From NCBI RefSeq assembly GCF_007994225.1, contig NZ_VLLL01000008.1, positions 97,695-161,694 on the forward strand: DNA of 64,000 bases. The letters run 5' to 3'. This DNA is from Stackebrandtia albiflava (GTDB lineage Bacteria > Actinomycetota > Actinomycetes > Mycobacteriales > Micromonosporaceae). This document shows positions 33,844 to 42,040 of the stretch, piece after piece; position 1 is the first letter of the stretch; each line of letters starts with the position of its first letter. Made by a program: the position numbers and the translations under genes. A model generated the notes under the pieces. That model was given only the letters and a program-made list of their open reading frames with translations. It was not told the DNA's origin and did no database searches.

Positions 33844-34569
33844 TCAGAAGCAGCGGGAGGCCGACCAGGTGGTGCCGCCGGAGGCGACGTGCACGTGGTC
33901 GCTGTGCCCCGGATAACCGGGACCGAGGATGTTGGCGAACCCGTGGTAACGCGCCCGCTTCGCCATGGTGCAGAACGAATGCGTGCCGGTGAGGTCGGCG
34001 GCGTCACCGTACAGGTGCCGGCTGGAGGAATGCCCTCCGACGGCGCTGTTGCAGGACTTGCTGCGGAAACCGCTGCTGATGGTGATCGGCTTGTCGCCCA
34101 GCGCGTGACGCAGCGCCTCCAGCTTCCACATCAGACGCCGCGCGTTCTCCTTGGCCGTGGCCGCCGAGACGTTACCGCCACCCCAGGTGCTGTTGCACTT
34201 GTTGAGCTCGCTGTACTTGAAGTGGATCGGCGTGTTGTCACTGTCCTGAAGCGCATAGATCTTCGAGTAGGTGTTAGGACCGGCCACCCCGTCCTTGGCG
34301 AGACCGTACGCGCCCTGGAAACGCTTGAGGGCCGCTTCCGTCTTGGCGCCGAACTTACCGTCGATGGCGAGGACCGCGTTGTAACCGGGGTAACCGGCGA
34401 TGCGGATCTGGAGCTGTTTCACATCCGAACCGGATGTGCCGTTGCGCAGCTTGCGACTCCACTTGAACTCCGCGGCGTGGGCGGTGCCGCTGGTGAGCCC
34501 GACGACCGCCGCGGTCGTGGGAATCGCCACCGCCGCGGTCAGGAAGGTGCGCCTTGATGTGTTGGGCAT
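33844..34569 (-). CDS. Secreted peptidoglycan-binding M15-type peptidase, copy 3 (241 aa)
   Basis: Same layout as copy 2. An RR-type signal MPNTSRRTFLTAAVAIPTTA is followed by the PG-binding domain with IDGKFGAKTEAALKRF, then the M15 domain with SRHLYGDAADL and GHSDHVHVASGG. Two ATG codons are in frame; I use the second (34569), with GGAGG six bases upstream, since the first directly abuts the ribosome site. Predicted to act in wall remodelling outside the membrane. Each of the three copies has its own upstream region, so they are probably three transcripts. Confidence 0.92.
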   Translation of the reverse strand: MPNTSRRTFLTAAVAIPTTAAVVGLTSGTAHAAEFKWSRKLRNGTSGSDVKQLQIRIAGYPGYNAVLAIDGKFGAKTEAALKRFQGAYGLAKDGVAGPNTYSKIYALQDSDNTPIHFKYSELNKCNSTWGGGNVSAATAKENARRLMWKLEALRHALGDKPITISSGFRSKSCNSAVGGHSSSRHLYGDAADLTGTHSFCTMAKRARYHGFANILGPGYPGHSDHVHVASGGTTWSASRCF

Positions 34570-34674
34570 CTTCATCCTCCAATGTGTTGTGAATCGCCAA
34601 GGCATGCGATTCACGTTTCACTCTCTCGCAGTGCCGTGGCGGGGTCAATGAAACAGTCGCCGAATCGGCCACGA

Positions 34675-34692
34675 CGAAAGATTTCCGTAAGA
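34675..34692 (-). promoter_or_regulatory. Conserved upstream box of M15 copy 3
   Basis: Minus strand TCTTACGGAAATCTTTCG, the partner of the 33688-33705 box. It is followed by GCCGATTC as in copy 2. It lies 106 bases upstream of the copy 3 ATG. Confidence 0.55.
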
Positions 34693-34790
34693 TGTGATGC
34701 CGCCGCGCGGCACCGTTCCGTTCCGGAGCCGGTACGGAGCGTGCCGCACTACCCGCCGTAGGGGCTTCGGCAGACCGTCCGGCGTCGTGG

Positions 34791-35471
34791 TCACCAGTAG
34801 TCCTCCGGTGCCTTCTGCCACCGCACGACGCCGGGAAGGGCGGCGCCGTCGAGGTCGTAGAACTCGTGCACGGCGAGCCGCGCGGCGTCGAACGGGATCG
34901 CCGCCGACGCCGGGAACTCGAACCCCGGTCCTTCACCGTGCCAGTACAGCCCGAAGTCCGTGTCGGCCTCGCCGCCGTCGGTCCACCAGGTCCCGGGCTT
35001 GTCGCCTCGGAGCATCGCACAGGCGATCGCCGCGACACCGGCCCCGACGTCCAGGTCGAAGACCATCTGGTTGTCATGGCCGCCGTCCGGTGACACCGAG
35101 GACATGACCGACAGCCGGGGATTGTGCCCGATCACCGGACCGTAGACGAACAACAGGTCCATCATGTGGTCGATGCCGTGATGGCCCCTCACCTCGAAGG
35201 TCCCCCGGAAGTACCGGGTCTGCAGGAAGAACTCGACGTATCGCCAACGCCGGGCGTCGGCGCGGTCCTCCCGGCACACGTACCCGCTCGGGACGGGCGG
35301 CGGCTTCGTCCCGTCGTCCGGTTCCGCGAGGTTCCCGAAGGCGCGTTCCACCACGGCCCGCCGTGCCCCGTCGAGATCCGAGCCCGACGGGGCGGGCTTT
35401 GAGACGGCCGGCCCACCGCCATGACCGGTCGGGTCGTCGCCGCCCGCGCCGGGCAAGGTCGCGTCGTTCAC
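34791..35471 (-). CDS. Imm1-like immunity protein (226 aa)
   Basis: The C-terminal 130 residues match the Imm1 family, which neutralises polymorphic toxins. Seen: GIDHMMDLL, the NPRLSV segment, DNQMVFDLDVGAGVAAIA, WWTDGG, FEFPASAAIPFDAARLAVHEF and VVRWQKAPEDYW. The start is a GTG with AGGAGG three to four bases upstream; the first 45 residues are low-complexity Gly/Pro. No signal peptide, so it is cytoplasmic, as expected for an immunity protein. No toxin with WXG, RHS or secretion domains is next to it. A paralogue lies 372 bases upstream on the same strand. The call rests on motif pattern and could be a related unnamed family. Confidence 0.7.
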   Translation of the reverse strand: MNDATLPGAGGDDPTGHGGGPAVSKPAPSGSDLDGARRAVVERAFGNLAEPDDGTKPPPVPSGYVCREDRADARRWRYVEFFLQTRYFRGTFEVRGHHGIDHMMDLLFVYGPVIGHNPRLSVMSSVSPDGGHDNQMVFDLDVGAGVAAIACAMLRGDKPGTWWTDGGEADTDFGLYWHGEGPGFEFPASAAIPFDAARLAVHEFYDLDGAALPGVVRWQKAPEDYW

Positions 35472-35843
35472 GTGCCTCCTGGGTTCGCCGTCGCCGCACC
35501 GCCGGTTCCGTGTGTTGTCTTGCGCGGACCGCCGTGGCCGGGAGGCGGAGCCGCCGGGTGCCGGTCTCGGTCCCGTGTTCCGGCGGGGAGCGGGCGCCGC
35601 GGCGAGCCGTGTGGTGTCCTCGATGCGTACCGCACCCACCGGCCTCCTCGCGGACCGGTGCGAGCCCTACCTCCGTGACTGATCCCGAAGGCCGGTGGGT
35701 GCGTACGTCAGCCAGTCTGCGGCGGGCTTGCACGATCCCGGCACGAGTCGGACACACCGCCACCGTGCGCCCCGTCACCCCACCGGCGACACCGCCACCT
35801 CGCAGACGGCGGCGACGTCGAGACATGGCCGGGAAGGGCGCGA
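35472..35843. other. Spacer between the two Imm1-like genes, 372 bp
   Basis: Very GC-rich sequence with no supported gene on either strand. It should hold the promoter and ribosome site of the downstream Imm1-like gene. I saw no toxin fragment or repeat in it. Confidence 0.4.
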
Positions 35844-36497
35844 CTACCAGTGGTCTTCGGGTGCCTTCTGCCAGCGGACACCACCGGGCAGTCCGCCGCC
35901 GTCGAGGTCGAAGAACTCATGCACGGCCAGCCGCGCGGCGTCGAACGGGATCGCTGCCGACGCGGGAAACCGGCACTCGGGGCCGACACCGCTGTTCCAG
36001 GAGAGCAGGAAGTCCGTATCGGTCCGGTCGCCCTCGGTCCACCACGTCCCCGGATCATCCCCTCGCACCAGTGAGCACGCGATGGCCGCGACGCCCGCCG
36101 CCGAGTTCATGTCGAAGACCATCTGATTGTCGTAAGCGCCGTAGGGCAACGGTTTCACCGAGGGCAACACCGTCAGTCTCGGATTATGGTCGATGACGGG
36201 CGCGCAGCTGACCAACAGGTCCATGGCGTGGTCGATACCGGAATGGTCGGACAACTCCAGTGTCTCCCGGAAGTAGCCGGTCGACACCGTCAGTCCGACG
36301 TGGTGCCGGTGCCGTGGAGGCCCGGCCCGTGCCGACCGGCACACGTACCCGCTCGGGGAGGGCGAGTCCGGCGCCGTCGGCAGATTCGTGAGCGCTTCGA
36401 AGTCGTCGAAGGCGCGTTCCACGGCCGCCCTCCCCGGGGCGGTACTCCGTGACGCGCGGCCGGACGGCCCGGTCGGCGATGAGTGCATCACGGGCAT
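35844..36497 (-). CDS. Imm1-like immunity protein, second copy (217 aa)
   Basis: Paralogue of the neighbour. It shares VERAFDDF, SGYVCR, GIDHAMDLL, HNPRLTV, DNQMVFDMNSAAGVAAIA, WWTEGD, FPASAAIPFDAARLAVHEFFDLDG and VRWQKAPEDHW. The middle differs more than the ends, as expected for immunity genes that track different toxins. The start is uncertain: ATG codons at 36497, 36488 and 36518 are all possible, with weak ribosome sites. A much longer reading to 36821 adds a Cys/Pro/Thr-rich segment unlike the paralogue. No cognate toxin is nearby. Confidence 0.65.
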   Translation of the reverse strand: MPVMHSSPTGPSGRASRSTAPGRAAVERAFDDFEALTNLPTAPDSPSPSGYVCRSARAGPPRHRHHVGLTVSTGYFRETLELSDHSGIDHAMDLLVSCAPVIDHNPRLTVLPSVKPLPYGAYDNQMVFDMNSAAGVAAIACSLVRGDDPGTWWTEGDRTDTDFLLSWNSGVGPECRFPASAAIPFDAARLAVHEFFDLDGGGLPGGVRWQKAPEDHW

Positions 36498-36861
36498 CCC
36501 CGTGGCGGCTCGGGACATCGCCCACCGCCGGGTACGGCTGTTCGTGGGAGGGTCATGCCACGGAATCATTGCACGGGAAGGGATCGACCGGGGGCAGGTC
36601 CGGCACGTGCCCGCCTCCGCAAGCCGGGCGGCGGGCGGTCGGGAGGCGGCGGGCGCGCAGGTCGGTGGTGTGCCGGTCGCCCCGGCGAGCCCCCGCAGCG
36701 AGGCGCGTGCCCTCCCCACCGTGGTGCCGCCCGGGCCGGTGCCCGTATCGGTACGCCGGCCCGCTTCGACGCTGGTTACCGCACATGTCGGACACCGGAC
36801 AGGAGTGGCGGAAACCGTCACCTACCCTCGATGTGAACCCGTACGGCTCCTGGAGTGAACA
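36498..36861. other. Intergenic region, 364 bp
   Basis: Separates the second Imm1-like gene (minus) from the 49-codon gene (plus). Open frames run through it, but their translations are Arg/Pro/Thr-rich and lack family features. It should hold promoters in both directions. I see no clear operator. Confidence 0.35.
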
Positions 36862-37011
36862 ATGGCCAAACAGATCCCGAACGAGATCGTCGAAGCCGCG
36901 ATCGCGTACGGCATATCGCATGTGAGCCACCACTTCCCGAAGTGGTGGGCGAACGCCTCCGCCGACGACAAGCGAGAACTCGAAGCCATCAAGCGCGCCG
37001 CCTACCGGTAG
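36862..37011 (+). CDS. Small protein (49 aa)
   Basis: An ATG with GGAG about seven bases upstream opens a 49-codon frame. The protein begins MAKQIPNEIVEAAIAYG, continues through SHHFPKWWANAS and ends KRELEAIKRAAYR. It looks like a compact two-helix protein: a hydrophobic/amphipathic first helix, a His/Trp-rich turn and a charged second helix. Codon use is typical of the host (C/G in nearly all third positions). I do not recognise a family. It sits at the border between the core-like and defence-rich halves of the window. Confidence 0.6.
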   Translation: MAKQIPNEIVEAAIAYGISHVSHHFPKWWANASADDKRELEAIKRAAYR

Positions 37012-37160
37012 ACCCCCGGCACCCACCCCGCTCCCCGGCCCGCCGGCCCGGCTCCGCCCCACGCGGCGACGAGCCCTACGGCCCGGCTCGGCCCCGGCCA
37101 CGCCGCGCTGGCCGACTGTCCGCGTGATAGTTCTTGTCGTCTTACCTGCGTGGAACAGCG

Positions 37161-39386
37161 CTAGGGCTCACCGTGGCAGACGTCCCCCGGAGAATCCATG
37201 CGCGAGCCCGTCGCTGACGACGGATGACCTTTGCGTGATGCACGGTACCTCTGGCCTTCTCGCAGCCTGCTCCGTAGGAACTCGGTGGGTTCGCCATGCC
37301 AGACGAAAGTGAGGGCGTCGCGAGCGCGGGTGGCGGCGACGAACAGGAGCGCGCGCTCACGCTGCATCGCGGCTTGGTAGGCGGTGGGGTCGGCATCGGC
37401 CAGTTCGGTGGCGAAGCCGCGCGGGAATTGGTCTGCGTTGACTCCACAGATGACGATGCACCGGTACTCTAGGCCCTTCAGCCGCGCCATGGTCGCCACG
37501 TGTATGGCGTCGGGCTCGGTGGGGGGAGTCTTGCCGAGCCGCTCAGTGGGGATTCCGGCGGCACTCAACTGGGCGGCCAATCGCTTTGCCTGGTGCGTGT
37601 ACGGGGCACACACAGCGATCGCGGTGCGGTCTACGTGATCCCATTCCTTGATCTGCGCAACGATCGCGTCCAGTTCCGTGTCGGTCGAATCGGTCGCGAC
37701 GAACCGGGGATCGGTTCCCGACACGATCGCGCGATACCTGGTGAGGTCGTCGATGCCGCCGTCTAGATCATCCACCGTGGAGCCGGCCATGACCGACGTG
37801 GCGGTAGCGAGGATCTGCCGGGTACTGCGGTAGCTAATCTCCAGTCGGCGGGAGCGTCCCTTGACGTTGATTCCGAGGCTGCTCAGCGTCACCGGCTGGG
37901 CGAAGATCCGTTGGTGTGGGTCTCCGACGGCGAAAAGGTCGTTGGCGCCCGGTTCCACCAGGGCGCGTAGCAGTCGCCAATGTGCCGCGGTCAGGTCCTG
38001 TGCCTCGTCAACAATGACGTGCTGGTACCGCGCGGGCTCCATCATGCGGCGCATCTCCTCGGAGAGGGCGGCTCGCAGCTGCACCTGTTCGAACGTCCAC
38101 TGGCCTTCGTCCTGCAGTCGCTTCTTGAATGCCGTAAGCAGCTGCCAGTACCGGGCGCGTTGCGCCCGGCTCATCCGACGGATGCGGCCGATGCGCGGCG
38201 CCGACTCGTACTCGTGCTGCGCGTTGATCATCTGAGCGCTCACGACGTGTTGCCATTCGTCGATGCAAAACGGCACGTCGAACTCGGTCTCACCGGCCGC
38301 GTCGAGGACCGTCTGCCAGTGGTCACGTTGTTGCTGTGTGTCGGCTATCTGAGGCGCCGGTCTCAGGCCGGCGAAGGCTATCCGTCGCGTAATCTTGTCC
38401 ACATTGGCAACCTCAACTCGGCCAGCGAGCTCCCTGGGTAGAATCCCACGCAACTTGTCTTCGAGATCGGCGGCGAGGTTCGCCGAGTACGACGTCAACA
38501 GGATCCGGTCGTCGGGTTCCGCGGCTCGGGCCAGCCGGGCTGCCCGGTGAAGGGCCACCACGGTCTTACCGGTCCCAGGCCCACCGGAGACCTTGACCGG
38601 GCCGCGATGGTCGCTTTCGACGAGAGCCCGTTGTGAGGGATGCAGGAACAGCCGCCATGCCTCGAAGTCGCCTTCCAGCATCGCTTTTACGGCCGGATCG
38701 TCGGAGCGGACCGCAGTCCCGATGGTGCGTTCGACGGCGGAGTCGATGTCGGTCACGTCGACATCAGTGGTCACCCTCGGTGCAGTGATCTTCTCGTACA
38801 CGTCATCGATGCTGGTACCGGTGGCGAGTTCAATCAGCACGTTCGCACTGTGCTGTGGGATGACGTCGACCAGGCGGAAGAGGCCGGTCTCGGTGCGGAT
38901 CTCACGTACTGACGGCATCAGGACTGGTGCGACGCCGAGGTCGACGAGCTCCTTGTCAGTGAAACCGTCGAAGAGTGGCGGGGGGACCTGGGTTCCCGCG
39001 ATGGCGGCGTCTGCTCTGGGCTCGGCGGCGGCCACCTTCTCGACGTCGTCTAGGGGTATCACCTCGAACTCGCCGGTGACCCGGTTGACGTCAGTCGCGA
39101 CGTCCTCGGGGAGGTTGTCGTACACGCTCTGCCGAGCCGACACCGCGATCAGAAGAAAGGTCTCGCCTTTGGTTCGTTGCAGGATTCCCCGGTAGTCTTG
39201 GTCGATTCGTATCGAGTAGTGAGGCGAACTCTTCAGCTGTTTGAACTGCAGGCCAGGATGGCTGCGGTCTCGCTCGAAGTGCGCGATTGCCTTATCGCAT
39301 TTGACGCGTAGGCCGTGAGGCATCCTGTTCATCTGCTTGAGCGCGGTCGGGTGGATGAACAAGCTCGCTGGATAAGGGGCGGTCAA
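37161..39386 (-). CDS. RelE/ParE-like domain fused to UvrD-type SF1 helicase (741 aa)
   Basis: Residues about 1-95 have the RelE/ParE toxin layout: FIHPTALKQMNRMPHGLRVKCDKAI, then HPGLQFKQLK, HYSIRIDQDYRGIL and TFLLIAVSARQSVYD. After a linker with a VPPPLFDGFTDKEL segment comes a UvrD/Rep-like helicase. It has P-loop SGGPGTGKTVVAL, VIVDEAQDLTAAHW (Walker B), VGDPHQRIFAQPV, a late MARLKGLEYRCIVI and FVAATRARDALTF (motif VI). Such fusions are widespread and poorly studied; defence or ribosome-linked roles are possible. I prefer the TTG start at 39386 (GGGAG six bases upstream, right at the RelE domain). An ATG at 39434 is the alternative. Confidence 0.85.
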   Translation of the reverse strand: MTAPYPASLFIHPTALKQMNRMPHGLRVKCDKAIAHFERDRSHPGLQFKQLKSSPHYSIRIDQDYRGILQRTKGETFLLIAVSARQSVYDNLPEDVATDVNRVTGEFEVIPLDDVEKVAAAEPRADAAIAGTQVPPPLFDGFTDKELVDLGVAPVLMPSVREIRTETGLFRLVDVIPQHSANVLIELATGTSIDDVYEKITAPRVTTDVDVTDIDSAVERTIGTAVRSDDPAVKAMLEGDFEAWRLFLHPSQRALVESDHRGPVKVSGGPGTGKTVVALHRAARLARAAEPDDRILLTSYSANLAADLEDKLRGILPRELAGRVEVANVDKITRRIAFAGLRPAPQIADTQQQRDHWQTVLDAAGETEFDVPFCIDEWQHVVSAQMINAQHEYESAPRIGRIRRMSRAQRARYWQLLTAFKKRLQDEGQWTFEQVQLRAALSEEMRRMMEPARYQHVIVDEAQDLTAAHWRLLRALVEPGANDLFAVGDPHQRIFAQPVTLSSLGINVKGRSRRLEISYRSTRQILATATSVMAGSTVDDLDGGIDDLTRYRAIVSGTDPRFVATDSTDTELDAIVAQIKEWDHVDRTAIAVCAPYTHQAKRLAAQLSAAGIPTERLGKTPPTEPDAIHVATMARLKGLEYRCIVICGVNADQFPRGFATELADADPTAYQAAMQRERALLFVAATRARDALTFVWHGEPTEFLRSRLREGQRYRASRKGHPSSATGSRMDSPGDVCHGEP

Positions 39387-39706
39387 CCGTTTCTCCCGTG
39401 TGTGGACGTGAAGAGCGCATGCTGAAGCGGGCATGGGGATGGCGCTGCCGGGGCGTCTTCTGGTATAGCCAAGCCGTGACTCTGGGCTGTGACTGAACTA
39501 TAACTGAAATCGAGAATCCTTGCAGGGGCGGTATTGTGTGGCGCAAGCCGGCTGTGGGACAGCCAGCAGGTCGCATCGCCGGTGCGGGATCTTTGGGGAA
39601 GCACCGTGATGTGGGGATGTGCTCGGTGGGCGGTTCTGTTGCAGGACCCAGCATCGAGACCCGCACGGTGGTGGGGGAAGCGACTTGGACGGAGCGTGGG
39701 AACCCG
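39387..39706. promoter_or_regulatory. Divergent promoter region between helicase and lipoprotein
   Basis: About 320 bp, clearly less GC rich than its surroundings near 39,470-39,530. A plus-strand promoter candidate has GTGACT (39476-39481), a 17-base spacer and TATAAC (39499-39504), about 200 bases before the lipoprotein ATG. No gene is supported inside. Confidence 0.4.
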
Positions 39707-40351
39707 ATGCGGATCGACTCGCGGAGCGCGGTTGTGGTCATCGCTATCGCTGGCATGTTGGTCGCAGGCTGCGCCGATGACGTCGCGCCTCGAGAGGTGC
39801 CGTCCGCTGCCTCCTCGGAGCTGTCGACTGGTGACGTCGTTGTCACAGAGGTGGATCACGCCGTGATCGACGAGGTGTGCGCGGCGATCCGGTCGGGCGT
39901 CGAGACATACGCCGGCGAGGTCACTGATGTCACCGATGAAGTCCTCGAAGACCGCGACGAGGCCTGTTACACCGCCCGCGGCAACGGACTGCTCGACTAC
40001 GCGGTCGGGATGCTGCGGGTACACGAGTTCGGCTCCGGTGATGTGCGGAGCTACTCAGAAGCGCTCCAGGACGGGTCCGAAGAAGCGGGCCCGTGCCTCG
40101 TCTACTGGACGACCACGTCCGATGACGATGTGCCGTTCAATTCGGGGCCGACCGAGTTCAGCGAGGAGGCGGCCTCCGGCGAACCCTACTGCGGCGCCGA
40201 GAACGACAGTATGGCGCTCGTCTTCCTCACCGTTCCGGGAGCCGGATTGATGCTGGAGTTCGAGGCGACCGGCAGCCTCAACGGCCGTGACACCGACGTG
40301 CGGCAACTCCGAGACGCCATCCTGACCGAGGTCTTCACTGTAGTCCCCTGA
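39707..40351 (+). CDS. Secreted lipoprotein, unknown function (214 aa)
   Basis: The start ATG opens a signal peptide (MRIDSRSAVVVIAIAGMLVA) with lipobox V-A-G-C at residues 19-22. The rest is acidic with four further Cys (EVCAAIRSG, EACYTARG, GPCLVYW, PYCGAEND), likely two disulfides. The pattern resembles the DUF3558-type actinobacterial lipoproteins, but I would not assign it firmly. It stands alone between two defence-type genes. Confidence 0.75.
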   Translation: MRIDSRSAVVVIAIAGMLVAGCADDVAPREVPSAASSELSTGDVVVTEVDHAVIDEVCAAIRSGVETYAGEVTDVTDEVLEDRDEACYTARGNGLLDYAVGMLRVHEFGSGDVRSYSEALQDGSEEAGPCLVYWTTTSDDDVPFNSGPTEFSEEAASGEPYCGAENDSMALVFLTVPGAGLMLEFEATGSLNGRDTDVRQLRDAILTEVFTVVP

Positions 40352-40459
40352 CCGTGCCTGAGGTTGTCTCCGGATCCTGGTGGCGCGATCCGATCCGTTG
40401 CTGCGTAACGAGTCCGGCCGGGATCTATACATGTCGGTATCTACGTATAGCGTTGGCCT

Positions 40460-41371
40460 ATGCGCAGAACCTACGGGGAGATCGCTGGATACCCAGTCGG
40501 GTCTCGATTCGACAACCGGATGGAAGCGGCGAAGGCGGGCGTTCACCGCAACCCTCAGATGGGCATCGTTGGAGGCAAGGACGGGGCGGAGTCCGTGGTG
40601 CTCGCTGGTGAGTACGCGGACAAGGACCAAGGCGATCTCATCATCTACACCGGTGAGGGCGGACATGACTCGAAGGCCAAGAAGCGGATCGGTGACCAGC
40701 AGCTCACCAAAGGCAATCTAGGTTTGAGTCAGAATGTCACGACCGGCCAACCGGTACGGGTCATTCGCGGTGCGAAGGCTAAGACGCGGTACTCCCCGAA
40801 GGACGGATACCGGTACAGCGGCCTATACCGGGTGGCTGACTTCTGGCGGGACCAAGGAAAAGAAGAAGACAGCGGGTTCGTCACTTGGCGCTTCCGCTTG
40901 GAGGCGATTGGTGAGATCGCACTTGATGCGGCCCCTGAGGACCAGGCGGCCGCGGCAGAAATCAGCTCCCCAGTTGGGCGTATGGAACGCAAAGTGCGGG
41001 TGCAAATTCGGCGGGTTGCACTGGCGCAAAAAGTCAAAGAACTCTACGACTACCAGTGCCAAGTTTGTAATGTGCAGTTGAAAACACCCACGGGAAAGTA
41101 CGCAGAGGCTGCCCATATCCGAGGGCTGGGCGAGCCGCATAATGGGCCGGATAGGCTTGAGAACCTTTTGTGTCTATGCCCGAACCATCATGTCTTGTTC
41201 GATCGTGGCGCGATTTCGGTAGATCCTAACGGCAAAGTGATCGATACTCGTACCGACGTGTGCATTGGTGAACTCTCCGTCGATGCATCGCACCACATCA
41301 TTCCGGAGTACATCCAATATCACGCCACGCATGTCGCGGTTGCCCGTGAGGCTTGGAAGCACCAAGGCTGA
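40460..41371 (+). CDS. SRA (YDG)-HNH modification-dependent endonuclease (303 aa)
   Basis: Type IV-like restriction enzyme. Residues about 1-145 are an SRA/YDG domain, which flips and reads modified cytosine: YGEIAGYPVGSRFDNR, GIVGGKDGAESVVLAGEYADKD, YTGEGG, and PVRVIRGAK. Residues about 190-300 are an HNH nuclease: CQVCNVQLKT, YAEAAHIRGLGEPHNGPD, NLLCLCPNHHVLFDRG. Both zinc Cys pairs and the catalytic His are visible. It should cut DNA carrying 5-methyl- or hydroxymethyl-cytosine, for example some phage DNA. The C-terminal half is lower in GC than the N-terminal half. No methylase partner is needed or present. The start ATG has no strong ribosome site; TATAGC eight bases upstream hints at leaderless mRNA. 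Confidence 0.92.
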   Translation: MRRTYGEIAGYPVGSRFDNRMEAAKAGVHRNPQMGIVGGKDGAESVVLAGEYADKDQGDLIIYTGEGGHDSKAKKRIGDQQLTKGNLGLSQNVTTGQPVRVIRGAKAKTRYSPKDGYRYSGLYRVADFWRDQGKEEDSGFVTWRFRLEAIGEIALDAAPEDQAAAAEISSPVGRMERKVRVQIRRVALAQKVKELYDYQCQVCNVQLKTPTGKYAEAAHIRGLGEPHNGPDRLENLLCLCPNHHVLFDRGAISVDPNGKVIDTRTDVCIGELSVDASHHIIPEYIQYHATHVAVAREAWKHQG

Positions 41372-41404
41372 CGGCTGGCCAGCGGCCCGGCGCGGCCGCC
41401 ACCG

Positions 41405-42040
41405 TCATGCGTGATGGAGGCAGTTGGTCAGCTCGGTGTGGAGGTGGTGCCAGGACGTGTTGCGGCCGGTGGGGTTGTGGAGTTGCCCGGTGCCGAGCAC
41501 TCGGCGGAGGATTTCGATGGCGTCGGATTCTCGATACCGGCGCTTGGGGGAACTCACCTCGGACTTGAGAACCTGCTTGGGATCGTGAATCATCCCGGTA
41601 TCGATTCGGCGTCGCTGTTTCGGTACCCGCCAGCCGGTCTGGTATCCGTCGAGCACATCCGGGTACAGCAGAAGCCAGGCTTCGAGCTCCGCAGTCGCGA
41701 GCAGGTAGTGGCTGCCGCCGATCTGACGGGTCAGTTCCGCCTGCACGCGCTGTTGAGCGTGTCGTGCCGCAGTGCATTCAACAGCGTCGTAGTCTTCGCA
41801 GACGATCAGGCACGCGAGGGGTGCGCGTTTGCGTGCCGCGACACCCTTGGCCAGCTTGTGCAGTGCCTTCACCCGACTGGCCAGTTGTTGGTTGGCTGCT
41901 CGCAGCCTTACGGCGTCTTTGATTTCTGCGACCCGGCCCACCGATTCCGGACAGATGTCGTTCAAAAGGAGTCGCAGGAACTCACGATCGTTGCGGTCCT
42001 CGCCGGCGAGCACGACGACGCCCTGTTCAGGTCGGCTCAT
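41405..42040 (-). CDS. TOPRIM/DUF4276-like nuclease partner (211 aa)
   Basis: The sequence fits a stand-alone TOPRIM-type protein of the DUF4276 kind. The conserved Glu lies in VVVLAGEDRNDREFL (residues about 8-22) and the acidic pair in CLIVCEDYDAVE. ATAELEAWLLLYPDVLDGY resembles the E-x-E-A-W-L segment of that family. In OLD, PARIS and AbiL-like systems a TOPRIM protein or domain acts as the nuclease set free or activated by an AAA ATPase. Here the ATPase gene is directly upstream, and the start and stop overlap as ATGA. Fourth and last gene of the operon. The exact family name is an inference. Confidence 0.75.
   Translation of the reverse strand: MSRPEQGVVVLAGEDRNDREFLRLLLNDICPESVGRVAEIKDAVRLRAANQQLASRVKALHKLAKGVAARKRAPLACLIVCEDYDAVECTAARHAQQRVQAELTRQIGGSHYLLATAELEAWLLLYPDVLDGYQTGWRVPKQRRRIDTGMIHDPKQVLKSEVSSPKRRYRESDAIEILRRVLGTGQLHNPTGRNTSWHHLHTELTNCLHHA

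Noticed and set aside
36553-37101. Minus-strand open frame opposite the 49-codon gene
   Set aside because: Arg/Gly-rich translation, no ribosome site, no family pattern.
37000-37160. tRNA gene or attachment site at the left edge of the defence island
   Set aside because: I looked for a cloverleaf and a CCA-like end and found none; no integrase gene is in the window.
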